Made by a program: the position numbers and the translations under genes. Below, piece after piece: positions 53,114-62,161 of a stretch of DNA of 64,000 nucleotides (its first letter is position 1; every line of letters starts with the position of its first letter). Under the pieces are notes generated by a model. The model did not search any database, had not been told where the DNA came from, and was given only the letters and a program-made list of their open reading frames with translations. Origin of the DNA: Mesorhizobium sp. NZP2077 (GTDB taxonomy: Bacteria > Pseudomonadota > Alphaproteobacteria > Rhizobiales > Rhizobiaceae); contig NZ_CP051293.1 of the NCBI RefSeq assembly GCF_013170805.1, forward strand, positions 2,982,001 to 3,046,000. Reading direction: 5' to 3'.

Positions 53114-54067
53114 CTACGCCACGCGTGGTTGAGCTGGCCTGACCACGGTGGCGAGTACGATGCCGGCGACGATGAAGGCCGCACCGACCAGATCGTAATC
53201 GTGCAAGCCCTCGCCGAGTAGCAGGTAGGCGAGTATGGCGACGAACACCGTCTGCAGGTAGAGCAGCATGCTTGCCCGGCTCGCGCCGAGCGTTTCCACG
53301 CTTTTGTTGTAGAGATAGTACATCAAGGCGCCGCCGGGACCTGCCAGATAGGCGAGTGCCAGAATGCTGTGGACGTTCATGGCGGAGCGTTCGTCGTTGA
53401 ACAGTTCCCACACATGGAAAGGCAAGGCGACCAGCGCACCGGCGCCGAGCAGCAGCACGACCATCGGCAGCAGTTCGATGCCGAATTTGGCACGGCGCAA
53501 GAGCACCGTGTAGAGGCCCCAGCAGAACGCGCTGCCGACGATCCACAGCTCGCCGGCATTGACCTTGAGTTGCAGCAGCGCTGTCAGGTTGCCGTGGGCA
53601 ACGATGAAGATCATCCCGGCAAGCGCGACCAGCGCGCCAAGCGACTTCCACAGCCCGAGCGGCTCGCCAAGCACGAAACGGGCGAGCACCATCGTCATGA
53701 CAGGCGACAGCGCCATGATGATGCCGGCCGTGGTGGCGTCGGTGTGGTTGAGGCCATGGTAGATCATACCCTGGCAGAGCGTGAGGCCGATCGCCCCCAC
53801 GGCGACGACCTCCACGGCGCGCGTTCGCAAAAGCCCGATCATCGCGTCGTGATGACGGTGCACGATCGGCAGCAGGATGGCGCAAGCAAGCGTCAGCCGC
53901 CAGAAGCAGAGGCCCCAGGGCGGCATTTCAGGCGCCACCCATTTGGCCGCGATATAGACACCAGCCGAGAGCAGCCAGCACAGGACGGCGGCCGGATAGC
54001 CGGCCAGGGAGGATACGGGGCCGGCCACGGGTTGCGCGGCCTGATGCGCTATCGGCATTGCCTGCAT
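53114..54067 (-). CDS. EamA/DMT family transporter
   Basis: The 317-residue protein has ten hydrophobic helices in two five-helix EamA repeats (PAAVLCWLLSAGVYIAAKWVAPEMPPWGLCFWRLTLACAILL; later LWIVGSAFCWGLYTVLLRRA and SMLLYLQTVFVAILAYLLLGEGL). It is a drug/metabolite-type exporter at the inner membrane with unknown substrate. GGGGAGG lies 7 bases before ATG 54067. It is followed on the other side by the IS30 region. Confidence 0.9.
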   Translation of the reverse strand: MQAMPIAHQAAQPVAGPVSSLAGYPAAVLCWLLSAGVYIAAKWVAPEMPPWGLCFWRLTLACAILLPIVHRHHDAMIGLLRTRAVEVVAVGAIGLTLCQGMIYHGLNHTDATTAGIIMALSPVMTMVLARFVLGEPLGLWKSLGALVALAGMIFIVAHGNLTALLQLKVNAGELWIVGSAFCWGLYTVLLRRAKFGIELLPMVVLLLGAGALVALPFHVWELFNDERSAMNVHSILALAYLAGPGGALMYYLYNKSVETLGASRASMLLYLQTVFVAILAYLLLGEGLHDYDLVGAAFIVAGIVLATVVRPAQPRVA

Positions 54068-54198
54068 GTCATGTCCTCCCCTTGGATGACGTCGGCCCGA
54101 TCGGGGCAGCATAGCCTGTGTCGTTGGGTCGTGCATCCGTTTTGAAGGGGTGGGGAATCTGCGCTACGCCGCCATATGTCTTCGATGGAGTACCTAGG

Positions 54199-54297
54199 TC
54201 AGTCCGCCTTGTCGCCGGAAGGCATTGCGGAAAAATCCATCCACATCGCGCCCACGGCATGGCCATCGGGATCAGCGAGGTCGCGTGTATACATGGC
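54199..54297 (-). pseudogene. C-terminal remnant of a VOC (glyoxalase-like) gene
   Basis: Reading the minus strand into this segment gives SAMYTRDLADPDGHAVGAMWMDFSAMPSGDKAD and a stop. That is the characteristic C-terminal strand and metal-ligand region of VOC proteins (RDLADPDGH...MWMD). The N-terminal part is missing: similarity stops near 54297, where IS30-type sequence begins. A VOC gene was therefore cut by the insertion or by a linked deletion. Confidence 0.65.
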
Positions 54298-55180
54298 GGA
54301 TTCAAGCGGTCGTCGCAACACCTGAACGAAGGAGGTTGCGATGGGCATTGGAAAGCGACGATCCCACCGTTCTGGACGGGCGCCGTTGCCGTCACCGGGA
54401 CGTCCGCCAGTGGCGGGGCGATCTGAACTCCAGCGATTCTGGTTGGGGATAGCGCAGGGGCTGACCAGCGAAGATGCTGCGCTGGCGGCTGGTATGTCGC
54501 AGCCTGTTGGAACCAGATTGTTCCGACAGGCGGGCGGCATGGCACCAGCGATGTTCAGATCTTCCACCAAGCCGCCGTCAGAGCGATACCTTGCGTTTGC
54601 GGAACGTGAGGAGATCGCACTTCTTCGCGTTCAGGGCCTTTCGAGACGCGAGATCGGACGCCGACTTGGCCGATCCGCCTCGACCATCTCCCGTGAGCTA
54701 CGACGCAATGCCGCGACGCGCAGCGGCGGGCTGGAATATCGTGCATCGACAGCCCAATGGCACGCCGACCGATCGGCCCATCGGCCCAAACCGACCAAGC
54801 TTGCGCTCAACACAACCTTGCGCACTTATGTGGAGCAGCGACTGGCCGGCGTCGTCATGACCCCAAGTGGCGCCGCCGTTCCTGGTCCGGCCGTTCGGTG
54901 GAAGGGCCGCCGGCACGGTCCGCGAAAGGATCGGCGATGGGCCAGCGCGTGGAGCCCGGAGCAGATCGCCCGACGCTTGCCGATCGACTTCCCGGACGAC
55001 AAGACGATGCGCATCAGCCACGAAGCCATCTATCAAGCCCTCTTCGTTCAGGGTCGGGGAGCGCTACGCCGCGAACTGTCGGCCTGCTTGCGAACGGGGC
55101 GCGTGCTGCGGGTCCCCAGGGCCCGCGTACGCAGTCGAGGTAAGAGCTTTGTCTTGCCGGAGATCATGCCAATCGACCTT
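54298..55180 (+). mobile_element. Truncated IS30-family insertion sequence
   Basis: The segment begins at the edge of the VOC remnant and contains the 5' part of an IS30-family transposase with its ribosome site (GAAGGAGGTTGCG). The transposase loses homology near 55170, before the DDE catalytic domain, so the right end is missing or rearranged. I could not identify a matching terminal repeat or target duplication, and both boundaries are estimates. Confidence 0.65.
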
Positions 55181-55267
55181 TCGGACTCCGCGCATGGTTT
55201 GCTCGGTGTTGCAGTTGGCCACGGTAGCCCTTTTTGCTTGGTAAAAGACACAGGCTGCGCTTTTTGA
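54341..55267 (+). pseudogene. IS30-family transposase, truncated before the catalytic domain
   Basis: The N-terminal helix-turn-helix of IS30 transposases is clear (FAEREEIALLRVQGLSRREIGRRLGRSASTISRELRRN, about residues 86-123). So is the central segment WSPEQIARRLPIDFPDDKTMRISHEAIYQALFVQGRGALRRELSACLRTGR...RSRGKSFVLPEIM. Directly after EIM the sequence changes to unrelated residues and stops at 55267; full-length family members continue with the DDE domain for another hundred or more residues. The protein is therefore very unlikely to transpose. The ATG at 54341 has a perfect AAGGAGG. Confidence 0.85.
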
Positions 55268-55402
55268 GCCGACGCACGACATCAGCAGTAGGCGGCAACT
55301 CAACGCCAGCAGCGGCGCGGGTTAAGTCCTCAAGACGCTTCAGCTCCTAAGCCGCTTGCCATTGCTGACCAGCTAGGAAAGCGGCCAGCCGGCTACAATA
55401 GC

Positions 55403-55840
55403 CTATTCCTCTTCGGCGTCTTTCGCCCAGCTCGATAACGCATACATTGAGGCGAACGTCACCGCGAGGATAAAGGCGACGATACAAACCCATGCAAAAA
55501 GGTCCCACACGTTTGTAACCACGCCTTGGACAAAGCGATTGCGGGGGTAGCTGAGGAAAAGGCGAAATCCATAACAGCAGAGTGCGAGGATCACGCCGAC
55601 GGTTAGACTGCGCTTCCCCAGCACTGCCTTATATCCTGGTGGCCATTCGCGGCCAATTAGCACCAGAAACACTGTCAGCAATGCGCCTATTGCGATTGCC
55701 ATGTTGCTCACCAAGTTTGGAATATCAGGGCGAACGAGTGCCGTGTCTCTTAGCAGATCGTACCAGGCCGTGACGAACCCCAATGCTACGCTGGGCACCG
55801 CGCTGAGAACCACCTCAAAGGTATTTTCCAACTTTTTCAA
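55403..55840 (-). CDS. Small membrane protein of unknown function
   Basis: The 145-residue protein has four predicted TM helices (VLSAVPSVALGFVTAWYDLL, NMAIAIGALLTVFLVLIG, SLTVGVILALCCYGFRLFL, VWDLFAWVCIVAFILAVTFASMYAL) and an acidic end (AKDAEEE). The TTG start (55840) overlaps the upstream gene stop as TTGA. Base composition is AT-richer than the core genes, consistent with acquired DNA beside the IS30 remnant. It forms a two-gene unit with 55837-56652. Confidence 0.65.
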   Translation of the reverse strand: MKKLENTFEVVLSAVPSVALGFVTAWYDLLRDTALVRPDIPNLVSNMAIAIGALLTVFLVLIGREWPPGYKAVLGKRSLTVGVILALCCYGFRLFLSYPRNRFVQGVVTNVWDLFAWVCIVAFILAVTFASMYALSSWAKDAEEE

Positions 55841-56652
55841 TTAGCACCGGCCGTACCAAGCAAGGGCATCGGGATTGCTCCAAGAACGCGGTTCTGGCGG
55901 TCTCGAAACTCGTAGTAAGCTGGTACTGGACGCCAGATCGCAGAGAGTGCATCGACTTTGAATGTGATGTTGCCGTCGCTCCCAAGCCGCGCCGCTTCCT
56001 TATTGGTGTTATAGTATGCCGAAAAGAATTTTTCCCTATCGTACGGAAAGACGGGCGTGACAGTAACATCTCCGGGTTGGCCATCAGGTCGATCTTTATA
56101 CCGGGCGGCTCGGTATTTGAAAAAGCTCTCATAGTTCCCCTCGCCGACATTTGTGAGGCCTATAGTACCGGTTAGTTCGAGCATCGTATCGTGAGGGTTG
56201 TCAGGATCACTGGGGAAGAACACACGGACGTTGTCGCTCCAGCCGTCAGTCAAAAAGGCTCCTTCAATGGTGTCGCCGCCAGACGGTGCCAGTCCCGCAC
56301 ATCCATTCGAATGCGCATTTTCAGCCTCGTCAGCTGCCGATCCCATGAATTGCGCGGGTGTGTAGTTGTTCAAGTTTCCGAACTTAATGCAGCCGTTGAT
56401 TGGCCGGGGGTTGAGATCGGAGCTCATCCTCGGTGTCTCAGTGGACTCGGTGGCAGGGACGTAGGATGTGAACGGCCCAGCGATGAACCAAGTTACCAGG
56501 AGATCGCTGGCGGCATCGAAGTTCCCTACACAGGAAACATAGCGTTTGAGGTTGCCCCTGGCCTCAACCCATGAACTGGTCACAAAGTTGAAGTTTCCGA
56601 CGTGGTGTTCCTGCCGTGTATCCCCCCACAATCCGAGGCCTGCGCAGACCAT
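55837..56652 (-). CDS. Membrane-anchored or exported protein of unknown function
   Basis: From ATG 56652 the protein has 271 residues. In-frame sequence upstream (TINNRPRLIAAILGA) would complete a signal anchor with MVCAGLGLW but has no normal start codon, so the true start is uncertain and 5' loss is possible. The extracytoplasmic part has two Cys (SCVGNF, NGCIKF) and another near NGCAGLAPSGGD, with polar, strand-rich composition; no family is recognised. AT-richer than neighbours. It is translationally coupled to the membrane protein that follows. Confidence 0.6.
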   Translation of the reverse strand: MVCAGLGLWGDTRQEHHVGNFNFVTSSWVEARGNLKRYVSCVGNFDAASDLLVTWFIAGPFTSYVPATESTETPRMSSDLNPRPINGCIKFGNLNNYTPAQFMGSAADEAENAHSNGCAGLAPSGGDTIEGAFLTDGWSDNVRVFFPSDPDNPHDTMLELTGTIGLTNVGEGNYESFFKYRAARYKDRPDGQPGDVTVTPVFPYDREKFFSAYYNTNKEAARLGSDGNITFKVDALSAIWRPVPAYYEFRDRQNRVLGAIPMPLLGTAGAN

Positions 56653-56942
56653 GGCGCCGAGTATAGCAGCAATGAGGCGAGGGCGGTTATTGATGGTGAC
56701 GAACGCGCCAAGATTGTTCCCCCAGTGGCGGTCTAGTCTTGCCTAGAGTTTACTTGAATTCAATCCGTCAGTTCGAAGTGAGTTCCGACCGACCTACTCT
56801 CGCTACCAGTACGTCGCCGGGTAGTAGCCGACCTTCCAATTCTCGCGCATCTGCCCAGTTCCACCCCCATCCACCACCCCTATTAACCATTCGTTAACCA
56901 TTCCCTCGCTAGCGTTTACCTCTCAGTAAGGATTCGCCAGCC

Positions 56943-57773
56943 GTGACCTTTGCCGCTCCCCTCGAGGCCAAATCCATTCGCTTTCGTGCCCGCTCTTTCG
57001 TCGCTTTCACCTTGACCCCGGAAGCGCCCATGGCGGAGTGGCTGCAGGGGCTGGATCACTGGATCGGCAACTCGCCGGGCTATTTTGCCGGGCGGCCGGT
57101 GCTGCTCGATTTGAATGTGCTGAAGCCGCAGCCGAGCGAGATCGCGGCGCTGGTGGCGGAGCTTGGTACGCGCGGCATTCGCATCTATGCGATTGAGCTT
57201 GAAGGGGCTGTGCTCGGCCCCGACCTGCCGCCTTTGCTGGTCGGCGCCAAGGAGGCGACGACGGATGGGCTGCTGCCTGGCCGCAAGGGTGGGCAAGAGG
57301 GTGCCGGCACATCGGAGGGCAAGGCCGAGGGCAGGGCGCCGGAGCGCGGCCTGGATGCGCGGGCCGACGCCGGCATCGCTGCGAAGGGCAAGGCTGGCGC
57401 AAGCAAGACCGGGGAAAGCGAGCCGCAGGTTTCGCATTACGATTCGGGTACGCTGATGATCAAGGCGCCGATCCGCTCCGGCCAGGCGATCATGCATGCG
57501 CATGGCGATGTCATCGTGCTGGGCTCGGTCGCGTCCGGTTCGGAGATCGTCGCGGCCGGCTCGATCCATGTCTATGGCACGCTGCGCGGGCGGGCCTCGG
57601 CGGGTGCGCTGGGCAACACCGGCGCGCGCATCTTCTGCCGCCGCAACGAGGCCGAGCTTTTGTCGGTCGACGGCTGGTACATCACCGCCGAGGAGATGGA
57701 AGGGGTGTCGCGCGGCAAGCCGGTGCAGGCCTTCCTCGACGGCGACGGCCTGCGCGTCGAGACATTGAGCTGA
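56943..57773 (+). CDS. minC: Septum site-determining protein MinC
   Basis: The 276-residue protein has the N-terminal MinC domain (FRARSFVAFTLTPEAPMAEWLQGLDHWIG). An Ala/Gly/Lys-rich linker (about residues 110-160) leads to the C-terminal beta-helix domain with the FtsZ/MinD-binding RSGQ motif (IKAPIRSGQAIMHAHGDVIVLGSVASGSEIVAAGSIHVYG...AFLDGDG). It inhibits FtsZ assembly at the poles. The start is GTG 56943 with AAGGA about 10 bases upstream. It is the first gene of the minCDE operon. Confidence 0.95.
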   Translation: MTFAAPLEAKSIRFRARSFVAFTLTPEAPMAEWLQGLDHWIGNSPGYFAGRPVLLDLNVLKPQPSEIAALVAELGTRGIRIYAIELEGAVLGPDLPPLLVGAKEATTDGLLPGRKGGQEGAGTSEGKAEGRAPERGLDARADAGIAAKGKAGASKTGESEPQVSHYDSGTLMIKAPIRSGQAIMHAHGDVIVLGSVASGSEIVAAGSIHVYGTLRGRASAGALGNTGARIFCRRNEAELLSVDGWYITAEEMEGVSRGKPVQAFLDGDGLRVETLS

Positions 57774-57825
57774 GACCGGCCGTCAGGCGGCCGGATAATA
57801 AACTGATAACAACGGAGGCTTTTTC

Positions 57826-58641
57826 ATGGGCAAGGTAGTGGTGGTCACTTCGGGCAAGGGGGGCGTCGGCAAGACCACCTCGACGGCTGCGCTTGGAGCG
57901 GCCGTGGCCAAGACCGGCAAGAAGGTGGCGCTCGTCGATTTCGACGTCGGCCTGCGCAATCTCGACCTGATCATGGGTGCGGAACGCCGCGTCGTGTTCG
58001 ACCTCGTCAACGTCATCCAGGGCACGGCAAAGCTGTCGCAGGCGCTGATCCGCGACAAGCGGGTCGACACGCTGTTCCTGCTGCCGGCCTCGCAGACGCG
58101 CGACAAGGATGCGCTGACCGAAGAAGGTGTGGGCGAAGTCATCGACAAGCTGCGCTCGGTGTTCGACTATGTCTTCTGCGACAGCCCGGCCGGCATCGAG
58201 CGCGGCGCGCAGCTCGCCATGCGCTTTGCCGACGAGGCGGTCATCGTCACCAATCCGGAAGTGTCGTCGGTGCGCGATTCCGACCGCATCATCGGCCTGC
58301 TCGACGCCCGCACCATGCGCGCCGAACAGGGCGAGCAGATCGCCAAGCACGTGCTGGTCACCCGCTATGACGCGGGGCGCGCCGCGCGCGGCGAAATGCT
58401 CTCCATCGACGATGTGCTGGAAATCCTGTCGGTGCCGCTGCTCGGCATCATTCCCGAGAGCCAGGACGTGCTGCGCGCCTCCAACCTCGGTTCGCCGGTG
58501 ACGCTGTCGGAGCCGCTCAATTTGGCCGCCAAGGCTTACATCGAAGCCGCAAGGCGGCTTGAGGGCGAGGACCTGCCGGTCGTCGTGCCCTTCGAGCGCA
58601 AGGGCTTCCTCGATCGTCTCTTGGGAAGGAGGGCGGCATGA
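57826..58641 (+). CDS. minD: Septum site-determining protein MinD
   Basis: The 271-residue ParA/MinD ATPase has the deviant Walker [21 protein letters not shown] (Lys11-type signature), [14 protein letters not shown], and the C-terminal amphipathic membrane-targeting helix ([11 protein letters not shown]). It recruits MinC to the membrane and oscillates with MinE. GGAGG precedes ATG 57826. It overlaps minE by four bases. Confidence 0.97.
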   Translation: MGKVVVVTSGKGGVGKTTSTAALGAAVAKTGKKVALVDFDVGLRNLDLIMGAERRVVFDLVNVIQGTAKLSQALIRDKRVDTLFLLPASQTRDKDALTEEGVGEVIDKLRSVFDYVFCDSPAGIERGAQLAMRFADEAVIVTNPEVSSVRDSDRIIGLLDARTMRAEQGEQIAKHVLVTRYDAGRAARGEMLSIDDVLEILSVPLLGIIPESQDVLRASNLGSPVTLSEPLNLAAKAYIEAARRLEGEDLPVVVPFERKGFLDRLLGRRAA

Positions 58642-58910
58642 ACCTGCTCGACATCTTCAAGCGGCGCTCCAGCGCGCCGGTGGCGCGCGAGCGGCTGCAA
58701 GTGCTGCTCGCCTATGAGCGCCGCAACCGCAACCACCCCGACCTCGTCTCCATCCTGCGCGAGGAGATCATGGCCGTCATCGCCAAGCATGTGCAGATCG
58801 ACCAGGATTACCTGCAGGTCTCGATGGACCGCGGCGAGACCATGTCGACGCTGGAGATCGATATCCAGATCCCCAACAAGAGCGCCGTGCCGATGGCGAT
58901 TGCGGGGTAG
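58638..58910 (+). CDS. minE: Cell division topological specificity factor MinE
   Basis: The 90-residue protein has the membrane/MinD-contact N-terminus ([27 protein letters not shown]) and the topological specificity domain ([40 protein letters not shown]). It stimulates MinD ATPase. Its ATG overlaps the minD stop as ATGA, completing the minCDE operon. Confidence 0.97.
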   Translation: MNLLDIFKRRSSAPVARERLQVLLAYERRNRNHPDLVSILREEIMAVIAKHVQIDQDYLQVSMDRGETMSTLEIDIQIPNKSAVPMAIAG

Positions 58911-58926
58911 GGCTAACGGCATTTCC

Positions 58927-61086
58927 TCACCACGCCGCGTCGATCGAGGCTTGCATCTGGCGGCGGGCGTCGACCAGTGAACTGATGCGGCTCAAGCGCC
59001 GGCCGGCGATGGCGATGAGTGCGGCCGTGGCGGCCAGCAGTGCCAGCAGTGCCAAGCCGGCGATGAGGAAAAACTGGCCTGTCGCGCGCGTCTCGGCCAT
59101 CGGCTGCGGCAGGTTCGGCGTCCAATCCAGGCCGCGGGCGGGATAGCCGTTCGCCTGCGCCCATTCCAGCATCAGGTCGGCGCGCTGGTTGTTGATGCGG
59201 CCCATGAGCACGCCGGGATCGACGATGCGGGCGAGCAGCATGCCGGCATCGGCCGGCCGGTTCTCGACATAGGCAATCTGCGCCAGCGTGTAGGCGGCGA
59301 CCGACCCGTCGATCGGCGGCAGGTCGGCCTGTTCCGGGGTGCTCGTGCGCAAGCCATCGATCGCCGGGGCCGGCTGGCCAGCCGCCTGCAGCAGGGCCGC
59401 GCGCAGCTCCGGGCCGAAGGCCGAGGCGGTGGCCGGCTGCGCCGGCGTCGCCACCGGCGCCATCTGCTGCAACGGCACCATCAGCAATAGGACGGCAAAG
59501 CCGGCGAGCACGAAGCGTGCGTATTTCCTGAACCTGGTCAGCACGATCACGGCAAGCGCGAAAAGCGACAGCGGCGAGGTCATCATGCCGACCAGCGTCC
59601 ACGGCAACGTTGGCAGCGGGAAGTTGGCCGATGCGGCAAGCCCCGCCGCCTTCCAGAATTCGCCGGCACGAGCGATCAGCGCGATGTTGTCGAAGGCGCC
59701 GTTGGCGGCCGCGGGCGGCAGGTGCAGCGCATAGGCCCAGTAGAAGCTGACCAAAGCGAGGCCGGCCAGCGCCATGGCGGTGAGGCGATAGAGGCGCAAG
59801 CGGCGCGCGATGGCCGCGATGACGGACACCGCGTCCATGGCGGCGATGGACTGTACGCCAAAGGATTGCGCCCTGCCGAAGGTGCCGTTAACGGATGTGC
59901 CGGCGAGCTCGGCGCGCTGCGCCTCGAGCTGGCGCTGCACCTTGTCGGTGCGGCGTGCACGCCTGGCGATGCGCGTGGCGATGATCTCGGCGAAAGGACC
60001 GATCAGGCACAGCAACGTGCCGACAACCAAGGCGGCCCAGGCCAGTGTGCGATGCAACTGGTAGCTCGACAGCAAGGTGTCCTTCGCTGCATCGCCCGAG
60101 GCCCCGCCGGCGGTGGCGAAATCCATGATGGTGGCGAGGCGCTGCCGGTCGAAAGCGTTGGCGCCGAAGTCTCCCGAGAGCGCGTCGCGGGCTGCCTGTG
60201 CGGCCCCGGCGGCATCGCCGCGCAGCGCCAGTTCCTGCGCCATCACATAGGCCTTGGCCGCCTGCTGTTGCGGGCTCGATGCGTCGAACCCGGCCAGCGT
60301 CGTGACGCGGACGACCGGCTTGCCGTTCTTGGCCATTTCCGTCGCCGGTTTGCCCTGGTTGGCCTGAAGCTGCGCGAAGGCGACTTCGCTGTAGCGCACC
60401 CGCGGCGGCGCGGCCGCGCCGAAAAGCTGCATGAAAACCGAGGTCGCGACCCCGATGATCAACGGTCCGAAGAGCGCGCCGACCGGGATCAGGATGAACA
60501 AGGCGCGCCGGGGCAAGCGCAAGATGGCGAAAACCGCGATGAAGGCATAAAGGCACAGGACCACCCGCGCCGAGGGGAAGTGATAGCCGATCATCGGCCA
60601 GGGAAAGGCCAGGAAGCCGCAGATCAGTCCGGCCAGCACCCAGCGTGCGCGCAGGATGGACACCGCGCCGGCGATCAGGATCACCTGCATGATCGTGTCG
60701 GTCAGCCTGATCTCGGTGACACCGATGCCGATCATATGCGGCCTGGGCATCGGGTCGATGAACGCGATCAGCTTTTGCAGCAGGTCCGGTATGTAGATCG
60801 AGCCGCCGAGGCCGGACAGCGACGCCGGATCGGCCGGCCACCACTGCGTGGCCAGGAAAGCCACGATCATGCCGACGAAGGCCAGAAGCTCGCCCGCAAA
60901 CAGGATGGTACCGGAGACCGCGCCGAGCTGGCGTGCGTGCTCGCTCGGCTCGCCGGTCTCGACCGGTGCGGGGCGCGGTGGCGAGCTGGTCCGTGCGGTG
61001 CCTGTCTGGCCAGGCGCCGCCGGCGCCGTCGAACGCCCGCTGCCCAACGATGCCAGCCGCCTGACGAAGGCCGGGGTGTCAGGCAT
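58927..61086 (-). CDS. Large multi-TM protein linked to TelA
   Basis: The 719-residue protein (ATG 61086) has about ten TM helices in clusters (for example FAGELLAFVGMIVAFLATQWW, TIMQVILIAGAVSIL, ALFILIPVGALFGPLIIGVATSVFMQLF and SLFALAVIVLTRFRKYARFVLAGFAVLLL). Soluble Ala/Gln-rich segments lie between them (YVMAQELALRGDAAGAAQAARDAL), and the N-terminus is Pro-rich. No known transporter family motif is visible. Its start overlaps the telA stop by 8 bases. It is the last gene of a three-gene operon and the likely membrane partner of the two TelA-like proteins. It converges with minE. Confidence 0.75.
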   Translation of the reverse strand: MPDTPAFVRRLASLGSGRSTAPAAPGQTGTARTSSPPRPAPVETGEPSEHARQLGAVSGTILFAGELLAFVGMIVAFLATQWWPADPASLSGLGGSIYIPDLLQKLIAFIDPMPRPHMIGIGVTEIRLTDTIMQVILIAGAVSILRARWVLAGLICGFLAFPWPMIGYHFPSARVVLCLYAFIAVFAILRLPRRALFILIPVGALFGPLIIGVATSVFMQLFGAAAPPRVRYSEVAFAQLQANQGKPATEMAKNGKPVVRVTTLAGFDASSPQQQAAKAYVMAQELALRGDAAGAAQAARDALSGDFGANAFDRQRLATIMDFATAGGASGDAAKDTLLSSYQLHRTLAWAALVVGTLLCLIGPFAEIIATRIARRARRTDKVQRQLEAQRAELAGTSVNGTFGRAQSFGVQSIAAMDAVSVIAAIARRLRLYRLTAMALAGLALVSFYWAYALHLPPAAANGAFDNIALIARAGEFWKAAGLAASANFPLPTLPWTLVGMMTSPLSLFALAVIVLTRFRKYARFVLAGFAVLLLMVPLQQMAPVATPAQPATASAFGPELRAALLQAAGQPAPAIDGLRTSTPEQADLPPIDGSVAAYTLAQIAYVENRPADAGMLLARIVDPGVLMGRINNQRADLMLEWAQANGYPARGLDWTPNLPQPMAETRATGQFFLIAGLALLALLAATAALIAIAGRRLSRISSLVDARRQMQASIDAAW

Positions 61087-62161
61087 CGGCAAGCCCGATG
61101 GCCTTGACGCCCTCGGTCATCTCCGTGCGCAGCCGCTCGAGCTCGGCAATCGCCTGCTTGCGCTCGACGGCGCCCTGTATGTGCTCCTTGCGCACGTCCG
61201 CCAGGGTCAGAAGGATCTTCTGGTGCACCTCGCGCAGCGTGTCGATGTCGATCACCAGCCGCTGGTTGGCCTTGGCGGTCGCGACCGAGTTCTGGTGCAG
61301 CAATTCGGCGTTGCGGCGCATCATCATGTTGGTGGCATTGTCGATGGTCGAGGCCAGCTCGACGGCGCTCTTCTGCTCGTCCAGCGTCAGCGCCAGCATG
61401 AAGGCGCGCTTCCACGCCGGCAGCGTCAGCTGGCGGATGGTCTGGAACTTGTCGACCAGCGACAGATTGTTCGACTGGATGATGCGCACCATGGGCAGCA
61501 TCTGCATGGCGGCATGCTGCAGCACCCGCATGTCGTCGGACCGCTTGGCGAGCTGGTTGCGGTTGGCCTCGAGCACGGCCACGCGCTCGCTGCCGTCGAT
61601 GTCGTTGTTATCGGACGCCGACAGGCCGGCGATCTCGGCGTCGAGATCGGCAAGGCGCAGCGTGATCGCCTCGACATGCCGGCCGAGCAGCGCATATTCC
61701 TCGCGCACGCCTTCATACATCGTCTGGTAGTCGCGGTTGCGGCGGTTGAGCAGGCCGGCGGTCGACTCGACCTGGGCGACCAGCTTGTCGACCTGCGTCT
61801 TGACCGTCTCGAAACGCGCCAGCGCCTTTTCCTTGGTCATGACGAAGCGCTTGATCAGGCCGCCGATCAGCGGTGTGCGCGCCAGCGAATTGTCGAGCGA
61901 TTCAAGATCGAACTGCTGCGCGGCGACAACGATCTGGTTGAGTTGCGCGCCGGTGTCGTCGAGGTCGCCGGTGCGTGCGCTGGCCAGGATCTCGTCGGTG
62001 TATCTGGCCGAGCGTTCCGCCACCTCGCTGCCGAATTCCTGGATCGACAGCGGCGAGTGGAAATCGATGGTCGCGGCCAGCCGCGCCACTTCCGGGTCGA
62101 CGGTGCCCGATACGCTCAGATCCTGGGTGACGTCGCGAACAAGCTGGCTAGCGGAGGTCAT
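61079..62161 (-). CDS. telA: TelA/toxic-anion-resistance family protein
   Basis: The 360-residue, highly helical protein carries the TelA family blocks: IDFHSPLSIQEFGSEVAERSARYTDEIL, GGLIKRFVMTKEKALARFETVKTQVDKLVAQVE, and IIQSNNLSLVDKFQTIRQLTLPAWKRAFMLALTLDEQKSAVEL. The family is linked to tellurite and other toxic-anion resistance on plasmids and to stress or phage-defence loci; the mechanism is unsettled. It lies between a smaller TelA-related gene upstream (overlap 14 bases) and the multi-TM gene downstream (overlap 8 bases). Confidence 0.87.
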   Translation of the reverse strand: MTSASQLVRDVTQDLSVSGTVDPEVARLAATIDFHSPLSIQEFGSEVAERSARYTDEILASARTGDLDDTGAQLNQIVVAAQQFDLESLDNSLARTPLIGGLIKRFVMTKEKALARFETVKTQVDKLVAQVESTAGLLNRRNRDYQTMYEGVREEYALLGRHVEAITLRLADLDAEIAGLSASDNNDIDGSERVAVLEANRNQLAKRSDDMRVLQHAAMQMLPMVRIIQSNNLSLVDKFQTIRQLTLPAWKRAFMLALTLDEQKSAVELASTIDNATNMMMRRNAELLHQNSVATAKANQRLVIDIDTLREVHQKILLTLADVRKEHIQGAVERKQAIAELERLRTEMTEGVKAIGLADA

